Of a stretch of DNA of 64,000 nt, positions 23,356 through 31,473 are shown one piece after another; the first letter of the stretch is position 1, and each line of letters opens with the position of its first letter. The DNA comes from Stercoripulliclostridium_A sp045577735. Lineage in GTDB: Bacteria; Bacillota; Clostridia; Christensenellales; DTU072. The translations under genes and the position numbers were made by a program. A model generated the notes under the pieces. That model did not search any database, had not been told where the DNA came from, and saw nothing but the letters and a program-made list of their open reading frames with translations. Location: the NCBI GenBank assembly GCA_045577735.1, contig JAZNIY010000008.1, positions 248,001 through 312,000 of the forward strand, read 5' to 3'.

Positions 23356-24633
23356 ATGAAGCAAGACATGATTGTTATTATCGACCTAGGAAGTGAAGAA
23401 AACTCCAGATTGGCAAGAGAGATTAGAGCTCTTGGCGTATATTCGGAAATATATCCTCACGATATTACCCTTTCTAGCCTTGAAGCTAACAAAAACATTA
23501 AGGGTATAATTTTGAACGGTGGCCCCAATAACGTTGTTAACGGAGTGGAGATAGACGTTAATAAAGAGATATATTCCCTAGGTGTGCCCTTCGTTGCTTA
23601 CTCCTTCCCCAAAGCACTTTGCGAAAGCGGGGATGAAAGTGGCCTTAAAGAATGGATATTCAACGTATGTAAGGCGGAAGCGAACTGGAATATGGCAAAC
23701 TTCGTAGCAGACCAAGTAGAGCTTCTTCGCAAGCAAATTGGTGACAAAAAGGTGCTCCTTGCATTGAGCGGTGGCGTAGATAGTTCGGTTGTAGCAGCTC
23801 TTCTCATAAAGGCCGTTGGTAAAAACGTAACCTGCGTGCACGTCAACCACGGACTACTTCGCAAGGGCGAACCCGAACAAGTAATTAACGTTTTTGGAAA
23901 GGAACTAGACGCCGATTTGGTTTACGTTGATGCAGTAGACAGGTTCCTAAATAAGCTAGAAGGCGTATCCGATCCTGAACAAAAGAGAAAGATTATAGGT
24001 ACGGAATTCATAAGAGTATTCGAAGAGGAAGCAAGAAAGCTTGAAGGCATAGATTTCCTTGGCCAGGGCACCATATATCCGGACATAGTGGAAAGTGGCA
24101 CCAAGACGGGCAAGGCGGTAAAGGCTCACCACAACGTAGGAGGACTACCCGATGACCTCAAGTTTGAACTTGTAGAGCCTCTAAAGTATCTGTTCAAAGA
24201 CGAGGTACGCGCTTGTGGTAAGGAACTTGGACTACCCGATAATATGGTATATCGTCAACCCTTCCCCGGCCCCGGTCTTGGCGTAAGATGCCTTGGAGCT
24301 ATTACCCGTGACAGACTAGAAGCCGTACGCGAAAGCGATGCCATTCTCCGTGAGGAGTTCGATAACGCAGGACTTCGTGGCAAGGTTTGGCAATATTTCA
24401 CCCTTATACCCGACGTTAAATCGGTAGGCGTACGTGACAACGCACGTTCCTTTGAGTGGCCCGTAATCATTCGTGCCGTCAATACCATTGATGCTATGAC
24501 AGCTTCCATCGAGCCTCTTCCCTATGATTTACTTTCCAAAATAACCAATAGGATTTTGAGTGAAGTAAAAGGCGTTAATCGTGTACTATATGATATTACG
24601 CCCAAGCCTACTGGTACCATCGAGTGGGAATAA
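23356..24633 (+). CDS. guaA: GMP synthase with a collapsed glutamine amidotransferase domain
   Basis: 425 residues against about 510 for normal GuaA. The ATP-pyrophosphatase part is intact: SGGVDSS (138-144), HVNHGLLRKGEPEQV, LGQGTIYPDIVES, HHNVGGLP, RQPFPGPGLGVR. The dimerisation domain also ends normally in KPTGTIEWE. The N-terminal domain begins normally (MIVIIDLGSEEN, GIILNGGPNNVV). At the catalytic elbow, expected to read GICYGMQ, it reads AYSFPKA (Ser83 in place of Cys). The next roughly 85 residues with the His and Glu of the triad are absent. It should make GMP from XMP and ammonia but not hydrolyse glutamine itself. AAGGAG precedes the ATG. Confidence 0.95.
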   Translation: MKQDMIVIIDLGSEENSRLAREIRALGVYSEIYPHDITLSSLEANKNIKGIILNGGPNNVVNGVEIDVNKEIYSLGVPFVAYSFPKALCESGDESGLKEWIFNVCKAEANWNMANFVADQVELLRKQIGDKKVLLALSGGVDSSVVAALLIKAVGKNVTCVHVNHGLLRKGEPEQVINVFGKELDADLVYVDAVDRFLNKLEGVSDPEQKRKIIGTEFIRVFEEEARKLEGIDFLGQGTIYPDIVESGTKTGKAVKAHHNVGGLPDDLKFELVEPLKYLFKDEVRACGKELGLPDNMVYRQPFPGPGLGVRCLGAITRDRLEAVRESDAILREEFDNAGLRGKVWQYFTLIPDVKSVGVRDNARSFEWPVIIRAVNTIDAMTASIEPLPYDLLSKITNRILSEVKGVNRVLYDITPKPTGTIEWE

Positions 24634-24635
24634 AA

Positions 24636-24757
24636 CCACGCTTTTATGCAAAATTCATAGGAAAAGAAAAAAATATTCGGTCGATTACGCCTAGTAAAGT
24701 CCCTTCATAATTTTTTCTCTTTTCCGTGTGAGTGAAGCGTAAGCGTGATCCGTACTT
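24636..24757 (+). repeat. Structured element A5 fused to a fragment of repeat B
   Basis: The middle stem GGAAAAGAAAAAAAT/ATTTTTTCTCTTTTCC and the core CGG-TCG-ATTAC-GCCTA-GTAAA-GTC-CC match the A family. The right outer arm is replaced by a piece of repeat B (GTGAGTGAAGCGTAAGCG, to 24757). It lies 3 bases after the guaA stop and can act as its terminator. Confidence 0.75.
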
Positions 24758-24761
24758 AACG

Positions 24762-25589
24762 ATGTATCAAAGAGTTTATATCGAAATTACCAATATTTGC
24801 AATATGAACTGCTCCTTTTGTCACGGTCATAAGAGGGCAAAAAGGTTGATGAGTAAAGAGGCGTTTGCCCACGTTCTTGGTCAAATAGAGGGTAAAACTA
24901 AAAATATATATTATCATTTGATGGGCGAGCCTTTGCTCCACCCCGAACTTCCCACCTTTATAAAAATGGCAAACGAGAGGGGGCTACGCTCCCTAATTAC
25001 CACCAACGGCACCCTACTAAAAGAAAGGGGAGAGTGCATTTTAGAGAGTGGTATATATAAAATTAATATTTCCCTGCATAGCTTTGAGGGCAACGATATT
25101 GAGCAACAAAGGCAATATTTGAGTGACGTAGTATCCTTTTCAAAAGAGGCTTGGAAGAGGGGCGTTATTATTGTGCTTCGACTTTGGAACAGAGGAGTAG
25201 ACGGGGACAGAAACCAAGGCATCCTTGACTTTTTGAAGGCGCATTTTGAGGGCGTTTGGGAGGAAAACGAGAGGGGTATTAAGATTAAAAATCGCCTACA
25301 TGTCGAGTGGGGCGAGCGCTTTGAGTGGCCCGATATGGAAGCAGAAGAGGGAAGCGAGAGCGTTTTTTGTTATGGTATGCGCGACCATTTCGGCATACTC
25401 GTAGACGGCTCGGTAGTGCCTTGTTGTTTGGACAGCGAGGGCGCAATTACTCTTGGTAATTTGTTCGAAAACAGCCTAACCGACATTCTTTCCACCTCTA
25501 GAGCGAGGGCTATCAGGCACGGATTTGGCTCTCATCACGCCACCGAGGAGCTTTGTAGACGTTGTTCGTACGCCAGAAGATTCAAGTAG
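24762..25589 (+). CDS. Radical SAM protein with C-terminal cysteine cluster
   Basis: 275 residues from the ATG at 24762. The [4Fe-4S]-AdoMet motif CNMNCSFC lies at residues 11-18. MGEPLLHPEL and TTNGTLL follow as expected of the radical SAM barrel. The C-terminal part carries SPASM-like features: CYGMRDHFGILVDGSVVPCCLDSEG, LGNLFE and a final CRRC. The substrate is unknown; relatives modify peptides or act in cofactor synthesis, and no peptide gene is seen nearby. No ribosome site is visible, because the sequence up to 4 bases before the ATG is repeat-derived. Confidence 0.85.
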   Translation: MYQRVYIEITNICNMNCSFCHGHKRAKRLMSKEAFAHVLGQIEGKTKNIYYHLMGEPLLHPELPTFIKMANERGLRSLITTNGTLLKERGECILESGIYKINISLHSFEGNDIEQQRQYLSDVVSFSKEAWKRGVIIVLRLWNRGVDGDRNQGILDFLKAHFEGVWEENERGIKIKNRLHVEWGERFEWPDMEAEEGSESVFCYGMRDHFGILVDGSVVPCCLDSEGAITLGNLFENSLTDILSTSRARAIRHGFGSHHATEELCRRCSYARRFK

Positions 25590-25740
25590 CTTGTCCCTAT
25601 TTTGTTACAGCCAAAAAATTTCCTAACGCAGGGTATGGCAAATTCGCTTTCTATATAGTATCCTTAATATATATATAGTTTTTTAAACTCTTAATTTTTA
25701 AGTAAAAGTTTTGAAAGATACTTGACTTAAAAGTTTTTTT

Positions 25741-25786
25741 CGTGGTCTAACACAGGTGAGAGCTAACTCAGCCTGAACAACAAGGT
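25741..25786 (+). repeat. Fragment of the repeat-flanking sequence
   Basis: CGTGGTCTAACACAGGTGAG and the following bases up to ACAACAAGG match the sequence flanking elements at 6918-6967 and 7083-7100. The rest of 25590-25823 is AT-rich with no gene seen. Confidence 0.5.
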
Positions 25787-25823
25787 AATATTTAATTGAA
25801 GTTATTAGCCAAAATAACGCATT

Positions 25824-27287
25824 TTAAAAAGCGAAGACGGGTTCGCAAGTAATATTAATTCCAAGACAACGGAACATCTTTAGGCTACTCTCCGGAAGCA
25901 TAACCGTAGAATGTGCCTCGCATCCGGCAAGCTTATTAAGTTTCTCAAGTGCCTTTTCAACCACGGGATTGGTCGCAGCCGAGAACGAAAGGGCTATGAG
26001 TGCTTCTTCCAAGTTCATCTTGCTTGATTTTGCCTTCAAGTTCTCCTTTTTGAGCTTGAGTATGGCTTCAATGGCGTGGGGAGATATAAGGTCAATGCTG
26101 TCGTCAATGCCGGTTAGGTACTTAATAGCATTCATTATAACGCCGGCAGGAGCATACAAGCTGTTCTTGTCGCGGGAGGTCAAGATGGTGCCGTCCTTTA
26201 GTTCCAACGCAATGGCAGGGCAACCGTTGGCTTCTGCCTTTTCGCGAGCGGGAATGACGGTCCTTCTGTCGGTGGGGGTGCAACCTATCTCTTTCATTAA
26301 GATTTCCACGCGATGTGCCGTTTCCAAGTCTGCCGTGCCGTTCTTGTATTCATTATAGATTTTATAGTATCTTCTAATGATTTCTTGCTTTGCCGCCTCT
26401 TGGACAATGCTATCGTCACTAATGGCATAGCCCACCATATTAACACCCATATCGGTGGGGGATTTATAAAGCTCGGTGCCGAGAATACGTGAAATTATGC
26501 TTTTTACAACGGGGAAAACTTCCAAATCGCGATTGTAGTTTACGGTAGATACGCCATATTGCTCAAGGTGGAAGAAGTCAATCATATTCCTATCGTTGAG
26601 GTCGGCGGTTGCAGCCTCATAGGCGATATTTACCGGGTGTTTAAGGGGTAGATTCCAAACAGGGAAAGTCTCATATTTTGCATATCCGGCCTTATTGCCA
26701 CGTTTATATTCGTGGTAGAGCTGGCTAAGGCAGGTTGCAAGTTTGCCACTAGAGGGACCGGGAGCCGTGACAACGACGACGGGACGAGTGGTTTCGATGT
26801 AGGGGTTTGCGCCGTATCCTTCGTCGGAAACAATGGTATCGATGTCGTTGGGGTAGCCCTTGGTGAGCTTGTGGATATAGACCTTTTCACCCATGCGTTC
26901 AAGCTGATTACGGAAGATATCGGCAGAGGGTTGCTCCTTGTATTGGGTAATGACCACGGAGTTTATAAGTAGACCAAGCTCGCGCAAGTTTCTCATTAGT
27001 CGAATTAGTTCGTTGCCATAGGTGATACCAAAGTCACTACGAATTTTGTTCTTCTCTATGTCGGGAGCACCAATGCAGAAGATGATTTCCATCTTGTCTT
27101 TTAGGTTGGAAAGAATTTTGGTTTTTACGTTAGCATCGAAGCCGGGGAGTACGCGAGCAGCGTGAAGGTCGTCAAAGAGTTTGCCACCAAACTCAAGGTA
27201 CAACTTGCCGTCAAACATGTCGGCGCGCTTTAAAATATTCTCCGTTTGCTTCTTGACGTATAACGCGTTATCAAAACCCAATTTCAT
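25824..27287 (-). CDS. DUF1846-family protein
   Basis: 487 residues; start at MKLGFDNALY because AAGGAGAG precedes it. The chain matches the conserved DUF1846 family of Firmicutes: YLEFGGKLFDDLHAARVLPGF near the N-terminus, a P-loop-like PGPSSGKLATCLSQ around 190, KYETFPVWNLPLKHPVN, and VGCTPTDRxV-like CTPTDRRTVIPAREKAE. Structures of family members are known but the biochemical role is not established. The PSSGK segment hints at nucleotide or phosphate binding. It is transcribed alone from its own promoter, downstream of a PAP2 gene on the same strand. Confidence 0.88.
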   Translation of the reverse strand: MKLGFDNALYVKKQTENILKRADMFDGKLYLEFGGKLFDDLHAARVLPGFDANVKTKILSNLKDKMEIIFCIGAPDIEKNKIRSDFGITYGNELIRLMRNLRELGLLINSVVITQYKEQPSADIFRNQLERMGEKVYIHKLTKGYPNDIDTIVSDEGYGANPYIETTRPVVVVTAPGPSSGKLATCLSQLYHEYKRGNKAGYAKYETFPVWNLPLKHPVNIAYEAATADLNDRNMIDFFHLEQYGVSTVNYNRDLEVFPVVKSIISRILGTELYKSPTDMGVNMVGYAISDDSIVQEAAKQEIIRRYYKIYNEYKNGTADLETAHRVEILMKEIGCTPTDRRTVIPAREKAEANGCPAIALELKDGTILTSRDKNSLYAPAGVIMNAIKYLTGIDDSIDLISPHAIEAILKLKKENLKAKSSKMNLEEALIALSFSAATNPVVEKALEKLNKLAGCEAHSTVMLPESSLKMFRCLGINITCEPVFAF

Positions 27288-27316
27288 AAGTTCTCTCCTT
27301 GTAAAATACGCTTTAT

Positions 27317-27346
27317 ATTTTAGCATTAAAAGAGAGTCAATGTCAA
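27317..27346 (-). promoter_or_regulatory. Promoter of the DUF1846 gene
   Basis: On the minus strand, TTGACA (27346-27341), 18-bp spacer, TAAAAT (27322-27317). Confidence 0.65.
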
Positions 27347-27366
27347 TGAGGCGTATTATAAATCTC

Positions 27367-27942
27367 CTAGAGATTTATTTTAAGGCGAGAGAAAATGGTT
27401 TTCATAAGAATGCGCGAAAGGAGGGTTATTAAAACGCCAAAGAGGAGGTCTGTTAGGTAGTGCGCCCCCATAATAAGCCGAGAAAGACAAACTAAAAGGG
27501 TGAAAATGAGTGAAATAGCGAGTGGTACGGTATTGCTCTTAAAAACCTTATATTTGGAGTTTAGGTCAACAAGAAGAATGCTAAGGGCACCCATACCGGC
27601 GTGACCTGAGGGGAAAGAACGCCCACCGTGTCCTAAGGCATAAAAGGGCGTATACTCCAAGTATGGTGGAAGCATATCCCTAAAACGCACTCTTCCCACA
27701 ACGCGTTTTAAGACTTCTATTGCTATTGCGCTAAGCACGAGAACGGAAAAGAGGTAACAAGCAAATATAAGGCACTCCCATTTTTTCTCTCTCACCCTCC
27801 ACTTGTCAAAGGCAAGTCCCACCAAGACGAACGCCAAGTAGCAAAAGGGAATTAGTGCCGGAGCCTCTCCTACTAATTCAAAAATAATTCCGAAAGTGGA
27901 GTTGGGATTATACAACCACTCGTTAATGCTAAGTTCCCACAT
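27367..27942 (-). CDS. PAP2-family membrane phosphatase
   Basis: 191 residues starting at MWELSINEW. All three phosphatidic-acid-phosphatase motifs are present: KRVVGRVRFRD (KxxxxxxRxR), FPSGH, and SRLIMGAHYLTD (SRxxxxxHxxxD). About five membrane helices surround them. Family members dephosphorylate lipid phosphates such as undecaprenyl pyrophosphate or phosphatidylglycerophosphate on the outer face of the membrane. No ribosome site precedes the ATG; a TATATT box 3 bases upstream makes the start uncertain. Confidence 0.9.
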   Translation of the reverse strand: MWELSINEWLYNPNSTFGIIFELVGEAPALIPFCYLAFVLVGLAFDKWRVREKKWECLIFACYLFSVLVLSAIAIEVLKRVVGRVRFRDMLPPYLEYTPFYALGHGGRSFPSGHAGMGALSILLVDLNSKYKVFKSNTVPLAISLIFTLLVCLSRLIMGAHYLTDLLFGVLITLLSRILMKTIFSRLKINL

Positions 27943-28028
27943 GGTAATATATATGTATATTAATAAATGGTATTCTAGCACGTTTAATAATATGCCAATT
28001 CTAAAAGTGCGCTAGTTTGGACTTAATA

Positions 28029-28092
28029 AGTGCGGAATGCGGAGCGCGGAACGCGGAACGGCTTCACTACGCGTTGCTACGTTCACAAGGAA
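28029..28092 (-). repeat. Heptad-bearing dispersed repeat B3, inverted
   Basis: AGTGCGGAATGCGGAGCGCG and the following bases to TTCACAAGG are the reverse complement of repeat B1, with the same GCGGAAC heptads. The stretch 27943-28273 holds only this and the next element. Confidence 0.8.
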
Positions 28093-28148
28093 AATATCTA
28101 TGATATAAAGGGTGTTTTAGTACGCAACAAAAAAAGTAATAAGTTTAT

Positions 28149-28275
28149 AAAAAACGCGCTAGTTTGGATGCTAGCCAAGGCAAAAGTAAAACCCCGAAGG
28201 GTTGCTGTACTTAGGTACTGCGCCCTGACGGGGTTTTGGTTTTAACGTGGGGGAGCGCCAAAATAGCGCGTTTTT
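28149..28275 (-). repeat. Structured dispersed element A6, inverted, second core type
   Basis: Read on the minus strand, the arms AAAAACGCGCTATTTTGG and CCAAACTAGCGCGTTTTT pair with the same single T-C mismatch as other copies. The middle stem is AACCCCG/CGGGGTT. The core is GGG-CGCA-GTAC-CTAA-GTAC-AGCAA-CCC. It touches the stop codon of the minus-strand oxidoreductase gene, so it is in sense orientation with that gene. Confidence 0.85.
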
Positions 28276-29521
28276 ACTCGTTGATGGGAACAAGAACCCC
28301 ACCCTGCTTCCTTGACTCTTCTGCTGCAAACGCCATAAGATGGCTCATAACTGTTTCACTCATAAATGATACGCGAGGGTTGGGTTTACCCGTTTCCAGT
28401 AGTTCCAAGAAATCGTGAATTATGCCACTATCTCCGCCGAGGTGACCTTGTCCCATTTTGGCGCGCACCATTCTTGATCTCTTGCCCCAAACGTTAAGAC
28501 GGAATTTGCCGTCTATATCTCTGCCAAAGAGCTCACCTTTAGTGCCGGTGATGTGAACCCTTCTAAAACAACCTCTTGAGGAGCAGTTCATAGTGAGAGT
28601 AGCATTGACGTCACCGTCAAACTTGCATAGTACGGTTTGGTTTTCTATTACGTCGTTGTCAGAGTGGTATACGCACCTTCCGTAGGGACTTGTCGTAGCG
28701 AGAGCCTCTTTTACTTGTTGGCGAGTTGGGTTACCCATTCTGGTTACTAGAGACCACCTATTCAAATATACGGGAATGGAATGCAATGTGAACTCATAGT
28801 AGAATCTAGGAGCGTAGTAGGGGCAAGTTTTGTAGTGAGGACAGTTCTTAGAGCACCTTTCCGTTGCTCCCTCGGGAGCCTTCTCTGCCATGAAGATTTT
28901 TCTTGAACCAATGCTGGAAACGCTCTTACATTTCTTGCCGGTATAGTAGTAAAGTAGGTCGAGATCGTGACAGCACTTTGCAAGTATGCTGGGGGTGGTT
29001 TCGTCCTCCCTTCTCCAGTTACCACGTACGTAGGAGTGGGAGAAGTGCCAGTAGCCTACGTTTTCCGTCTGCTGAATATTGGTAATCTCGCCTATTTCAC
29101 CGCTATCGATTACTTGCTTAATGGCATCGTAGAAACCGGAATAACGTAGCACGTGACAAACTACCATATATAGGTTCTTTTCCTTTGCGAGGTTTACGAG
29201 CTCTACGCACTCTTCCTTGATGGGGGAAACGGGCTTTTCGCAAAGTACGTGATATCCAAGAAGTAGTGCTTGTTTTGCGTGGCCGTAGTGGTCTCGGTCT
29301 TGGGATGCTACTACTATGGCATCGGCAATTTTACCACGAGCAAAAAGCTCCTCGGTGCTGTTAAATCTCATGTCGGGAGAAATCCCTAACTTGCTGGCAA
29401 CGTGATTTAGCACGCTAGCGTTAATGTCGCAAACGGCAACAACCTTTCCGCCTTGAGCGTTAATTCTCCTTGCGTACATCGCGCCTCTGTTACCTAGTCC
29501 AATGACTGCTACGGTTTTCAT
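28274..29521 (-). CDS. Gfo/Idh/MocA-family oxidoreductase
   Basis: 415 residues; start at MKTVAVIGLGNRGAMYARRI with AGGAGA upstream. The N-terminal Rossmann fold (GLGNRG, VVAVCDIN, EKPVSP) is followed by the C-terminal sugar-binding beta domain. The catalytic-region HDLDLLYYYTGKK is typical of the family. An insertion with several Cys (CSKNCPHYKTCPYYAPRFYYE) recalls subfamily members annotated for sugar or glycoside oxidation. It should be an NAD(P)-dependent sugar dehydrogenase or NAD-using glycosidase partner. It stands alone with its own promoter. Confidence 0.88.
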   Translation of the reverse strand: MKTVAVIGLGNRGAMYARRINAQGGKVVAVCDINASVLNHVASKLGISPDMRFNSTEELFARGKIADAIVVASQDRDHYGHAKQALLLGYHVLCEKPVSPIKEECVELVNLAKEKNLYMVVCHVLRYSGFYDAIKQVIDSGEIGEITNIQQTENVGYWHFSHSYVRGNWRREDETTPSILAKCCHDLDLLYYYTGKKCKSVSSIGSRKIFMAEKAPEGATERCSKNCPHYKTCPYYAPRFYYEFTLHSIPVYLNRWSLVTRMGNPTRQQVKEALATTSPYGRCVYHSDNDVIENQTVLCKFDGDVNATLTMNCSSRGCFRRVHITGTKGELFGRDIDGKFRLNVWGKRSRMVRAKMGQGHLGGDSGIIHDFLELLETGKPNPRVSFMSETVMSHLMAFAAEESRKQGGVLVPINE

Positions 29522-29549
29522 AATATTTCTCCTAAGTAAGTATGGGTTT

Positions 29550-29578
29550 ATTATATCACTTTGAAAATCCATATTCAA
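29550..29578 (-). promoter_or_regulatory. Promoter of the Gfo/Idh/MocA gene
   Basis: On the minus strand, TTGAAT (29578-29573), 17-bp spacer ending TGA, TATAAT (29555-29550). Confidence 0.8.
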
Positions 29579-29621
29579 TAGTAGATATTAAATTACCAAC
29601 TTCAATTTATGGTGATACGCC

Positions 29622-29650
29622 TTTACATTCGTGCAAAAATCTTATATAAT
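29622..29650 (+). promoter_or_regulatory. Promoter of tilS, probable leaderless start
   Basis: TTTACA (29622-29627), 17-bp spacer, TATAAT (29645-29650). Six bases then separate the -10 box from the tilS ATG at 29657. Confidence 0.8.
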
Positions 29651-29656
29651 ATTGGC

Positions 29657-30931
29657 ATGGAATTAAGAGTGGACAAAGACATTAAAATTGGTGTTGCGGT
29701 ATCTGGTGGCGTCGATAGTATGGTTATGCTTAACCTTCTTAAAGATGCGGGCGCCAATATCGTGGTTATCAATATTGAGCACGGCATACGTGGAGCAGTT
29801 TCCAAGAGGGACAGCAAGTTCGTTAGGAATTACTGCAAGCGTCACGAAATAGAGTGCCTTGCATACAACGTAAACAGCCCCGAATACGCCGTGGAAAAGA
29901 GCATTAGCGTAGAGCTTGCCGCGCGTACTTTGAGGTATAGTATTTTTGACAGTTTGCTTGAGGACGGCACCGTTGACTGCATAGCTCTTGCCCACCACCT
30001 TAACGACCAAGTGGAAACCGTGCTTATGAGAATTTTCCGTGGTACGGGCATAAAGGGGGCAAGGGGAATAGTCGATAGAAAGGGGTACGTTCATCCCATG
30101 CTTGGCTTTACCAAGGCAGAGATTCGCGAGTATGCCACCATGCATAGAATACCCTACAAAGAGGACGCGACCAACTTTGACAGCGAGTACACTCGTAACT
30201 ATATTCGCCACGAAATCATACCCCACGTCAAGACGCGCTTTCCGGGATTTGAGCACGCAGTTGTAAAATTTGCCAAGTCTTGCGAGGAGCTGGAGGACTA
30301 TATGATGGGGGAAATAGAGGAACCCTTGTACAAAGATGGAGGGGCAACTTTGCCTCTTAGCGTACTGGAACTTCACCCGGCTCTTGCTAAGAAAACGCTT
30401 GCCGAAACCATGCGTGGTTTGGGATGTGAAAAAGACATAGAAAGTAGCCATTTGGAATCCCTTTTGAGCTTAAAAGACAGCCCAAACAATGCAAGAATAA
30501 ATCTGCCGTATGGTTTTGACGCTTACAGAGTATACGACGAACTTCACGTTGTAAAGAGGGAGGATAGCTCCTATTACGAGTGCGAATTTGATTCAAGAAG
30601 AAGTTACGTTTTCGGTGGCTTCTCCTACTCCTTTGAAGCAACCGATACCATCAAAAAGGGACTAACCTTCGACCTTGACAAAGTGCCCGCAGGAGCCGTT
30701 GTCAGAACGAGAAAGGAGAGGGATCGTTTTAAGCGTTACGGCGGTGGCACAAAGAGCCTTAGCGACTATTTGACCGACAAAAAGATACCTCTTTACCTTC
30801 GTGACAAGCTACTTTTAATTGCAAAAGAGAGCGTAGTTTTTGCCATATTGGGAGTGGAAATTTCGGAAGAAGTAAAGATTGACGAAAACACAAAAAATAA
30901 ATATCTCATAAACATTGGGGAGAGTAAATAA
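29657..30931 (+). CDS. tilS: tRNA(Ile)-lysidine synthase
   Basis: 424 residues from the ATG at 29657. The PP-loop SGGVDS (residues 15-20), IEHGIRG, AHHLNDQVETVLMRIFRGTG and the C-terminal TilS domain (RTRKERDRFKRYGGGTKSL, then VFAILGVEI) identify it. It converts the wobble C34 of tRNA-Ile(CAU) to lysidine. There is no ribosome site and the ATG coincides with the predicted transcription start, so the mRNA is probably leaderless. The stop overlaps the hpt start (TAATG). Confidence 0.96.
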   Translation: MELRVDKDIKIGVAVSGGVDSMVMLNLLKDAGANIVVINIEHGIRGAVSKRDSKFVRNYCKRHEIECLAYNVNSPEYAVEKSISVELAARTLRYSIFDSLLEDGTVDCIALAHHLNDQVETVLMRIFRGTGIKGARGIVDRKGYVHPMLGFTKAEIREYATMHRIPYKEDATNFDSEYTRNYIRHEIIPHVKTRFPGFEHAVVKFAKSCEELEDYMMGEIEEPLYKDGGATLPLSVLELHPALAKKTLAETMRGLGCEKDIESSHLESLLSLKDSPNNARINLPYGFDAYRVYDELHVVKREDSSYYECEFDSRRSYVFGGFSYSFEATDTIKKGLTFDLDKVPAGAVVRTRKERDRFKRYGGGTKSLSDYLTDKKIPLYLRDKLLLIAKESVVFAILGVEISEEVKIDENTKNKYLINIGESK

Positions 30932-31470
30932 TGCACGAGGATTTAGCAAAAATACTAATTACCAAAGAAGAAATTGCAAAGCGCGTAAAAGAAATGGGCG
31001 AGGAAATCACTCGCGATTTTAAGGGCGAAGACATACTTATGGTGGGCATTTTGCGTGGTGCCGTAGTATTCTTTTCCGAACTTGTAAAGAACGTTGACTT
31101 GGACGTAAGGTTCGACTTTATGGTGGTTTCAAGTTACGGCTCAGGCTCCGTTTCCAGTGGCGAGGTTAGGATTATTAAGGATATATCTCAACCCATAGAG
31201 GGCAAAAACGTGCTCATCGTGGAGGATATTATCGACACCGGTCACACCCTAAAGAACTTGAAGAAACTTCTTCTTACTCGCAATCCCAAGAGCCTAAAAA
31301 TTGTTTCTCTCCTTGACAAACCTTCCAGAAGACAGGTGGAAATGGAGGGCGATTATATCGGTTTTGAAGTGCCAAATGAATTCGTTGTAGGCTATGGCCT
31401 CGACTATGATGAGAAGTATCGTAATCTTCCCGAAATCGGCGTGTTGAAAGAGGAGATTTATACTAAATAA
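30931..31470 (+). CDS. hpt: Hypoxanthine-guanine phosphoribosyltransferase
   Basis: 179 residues, full length. The PRPP-binding loop VEDIIDTGHTL, the GILRGAVVF segment and SSYGSGSVSSGEV are diagnostic. It salvages hypoxanthine and guanine to IMP and GMP. tilS-hpt is a conserved Firmicutes pair; ftsH, which usually follows, is absent here and the tRNA nucleotidyltransferase gene takes its place. It is translationally coupled to tilS by a one-base overlap. Confidence 0.97.
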   Translation: MHEDLAKILITKEEIAKRVKEMGEEITRDFKGEDILMVGILRGAVVFFSELVKNVDLDVRFDFMVVSSYGSGSVSSGEVRIIKDISQPIEGKNVLIVEDIIDTGHTLKNLKKLLLTRNPKSLKIVSLLDKPSRRQVEMEGDYIGFEVPNEFVVGYGLDYDEKYRNLPEIGVLKEEIYTK

Positions 31471-31473
31471 TAT

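Noticed and set aside
28030..28245. Open frame across inverted repeat B3 and element A6
   Set aside because: It consists of repeat sequence only; composition is not protein-like.
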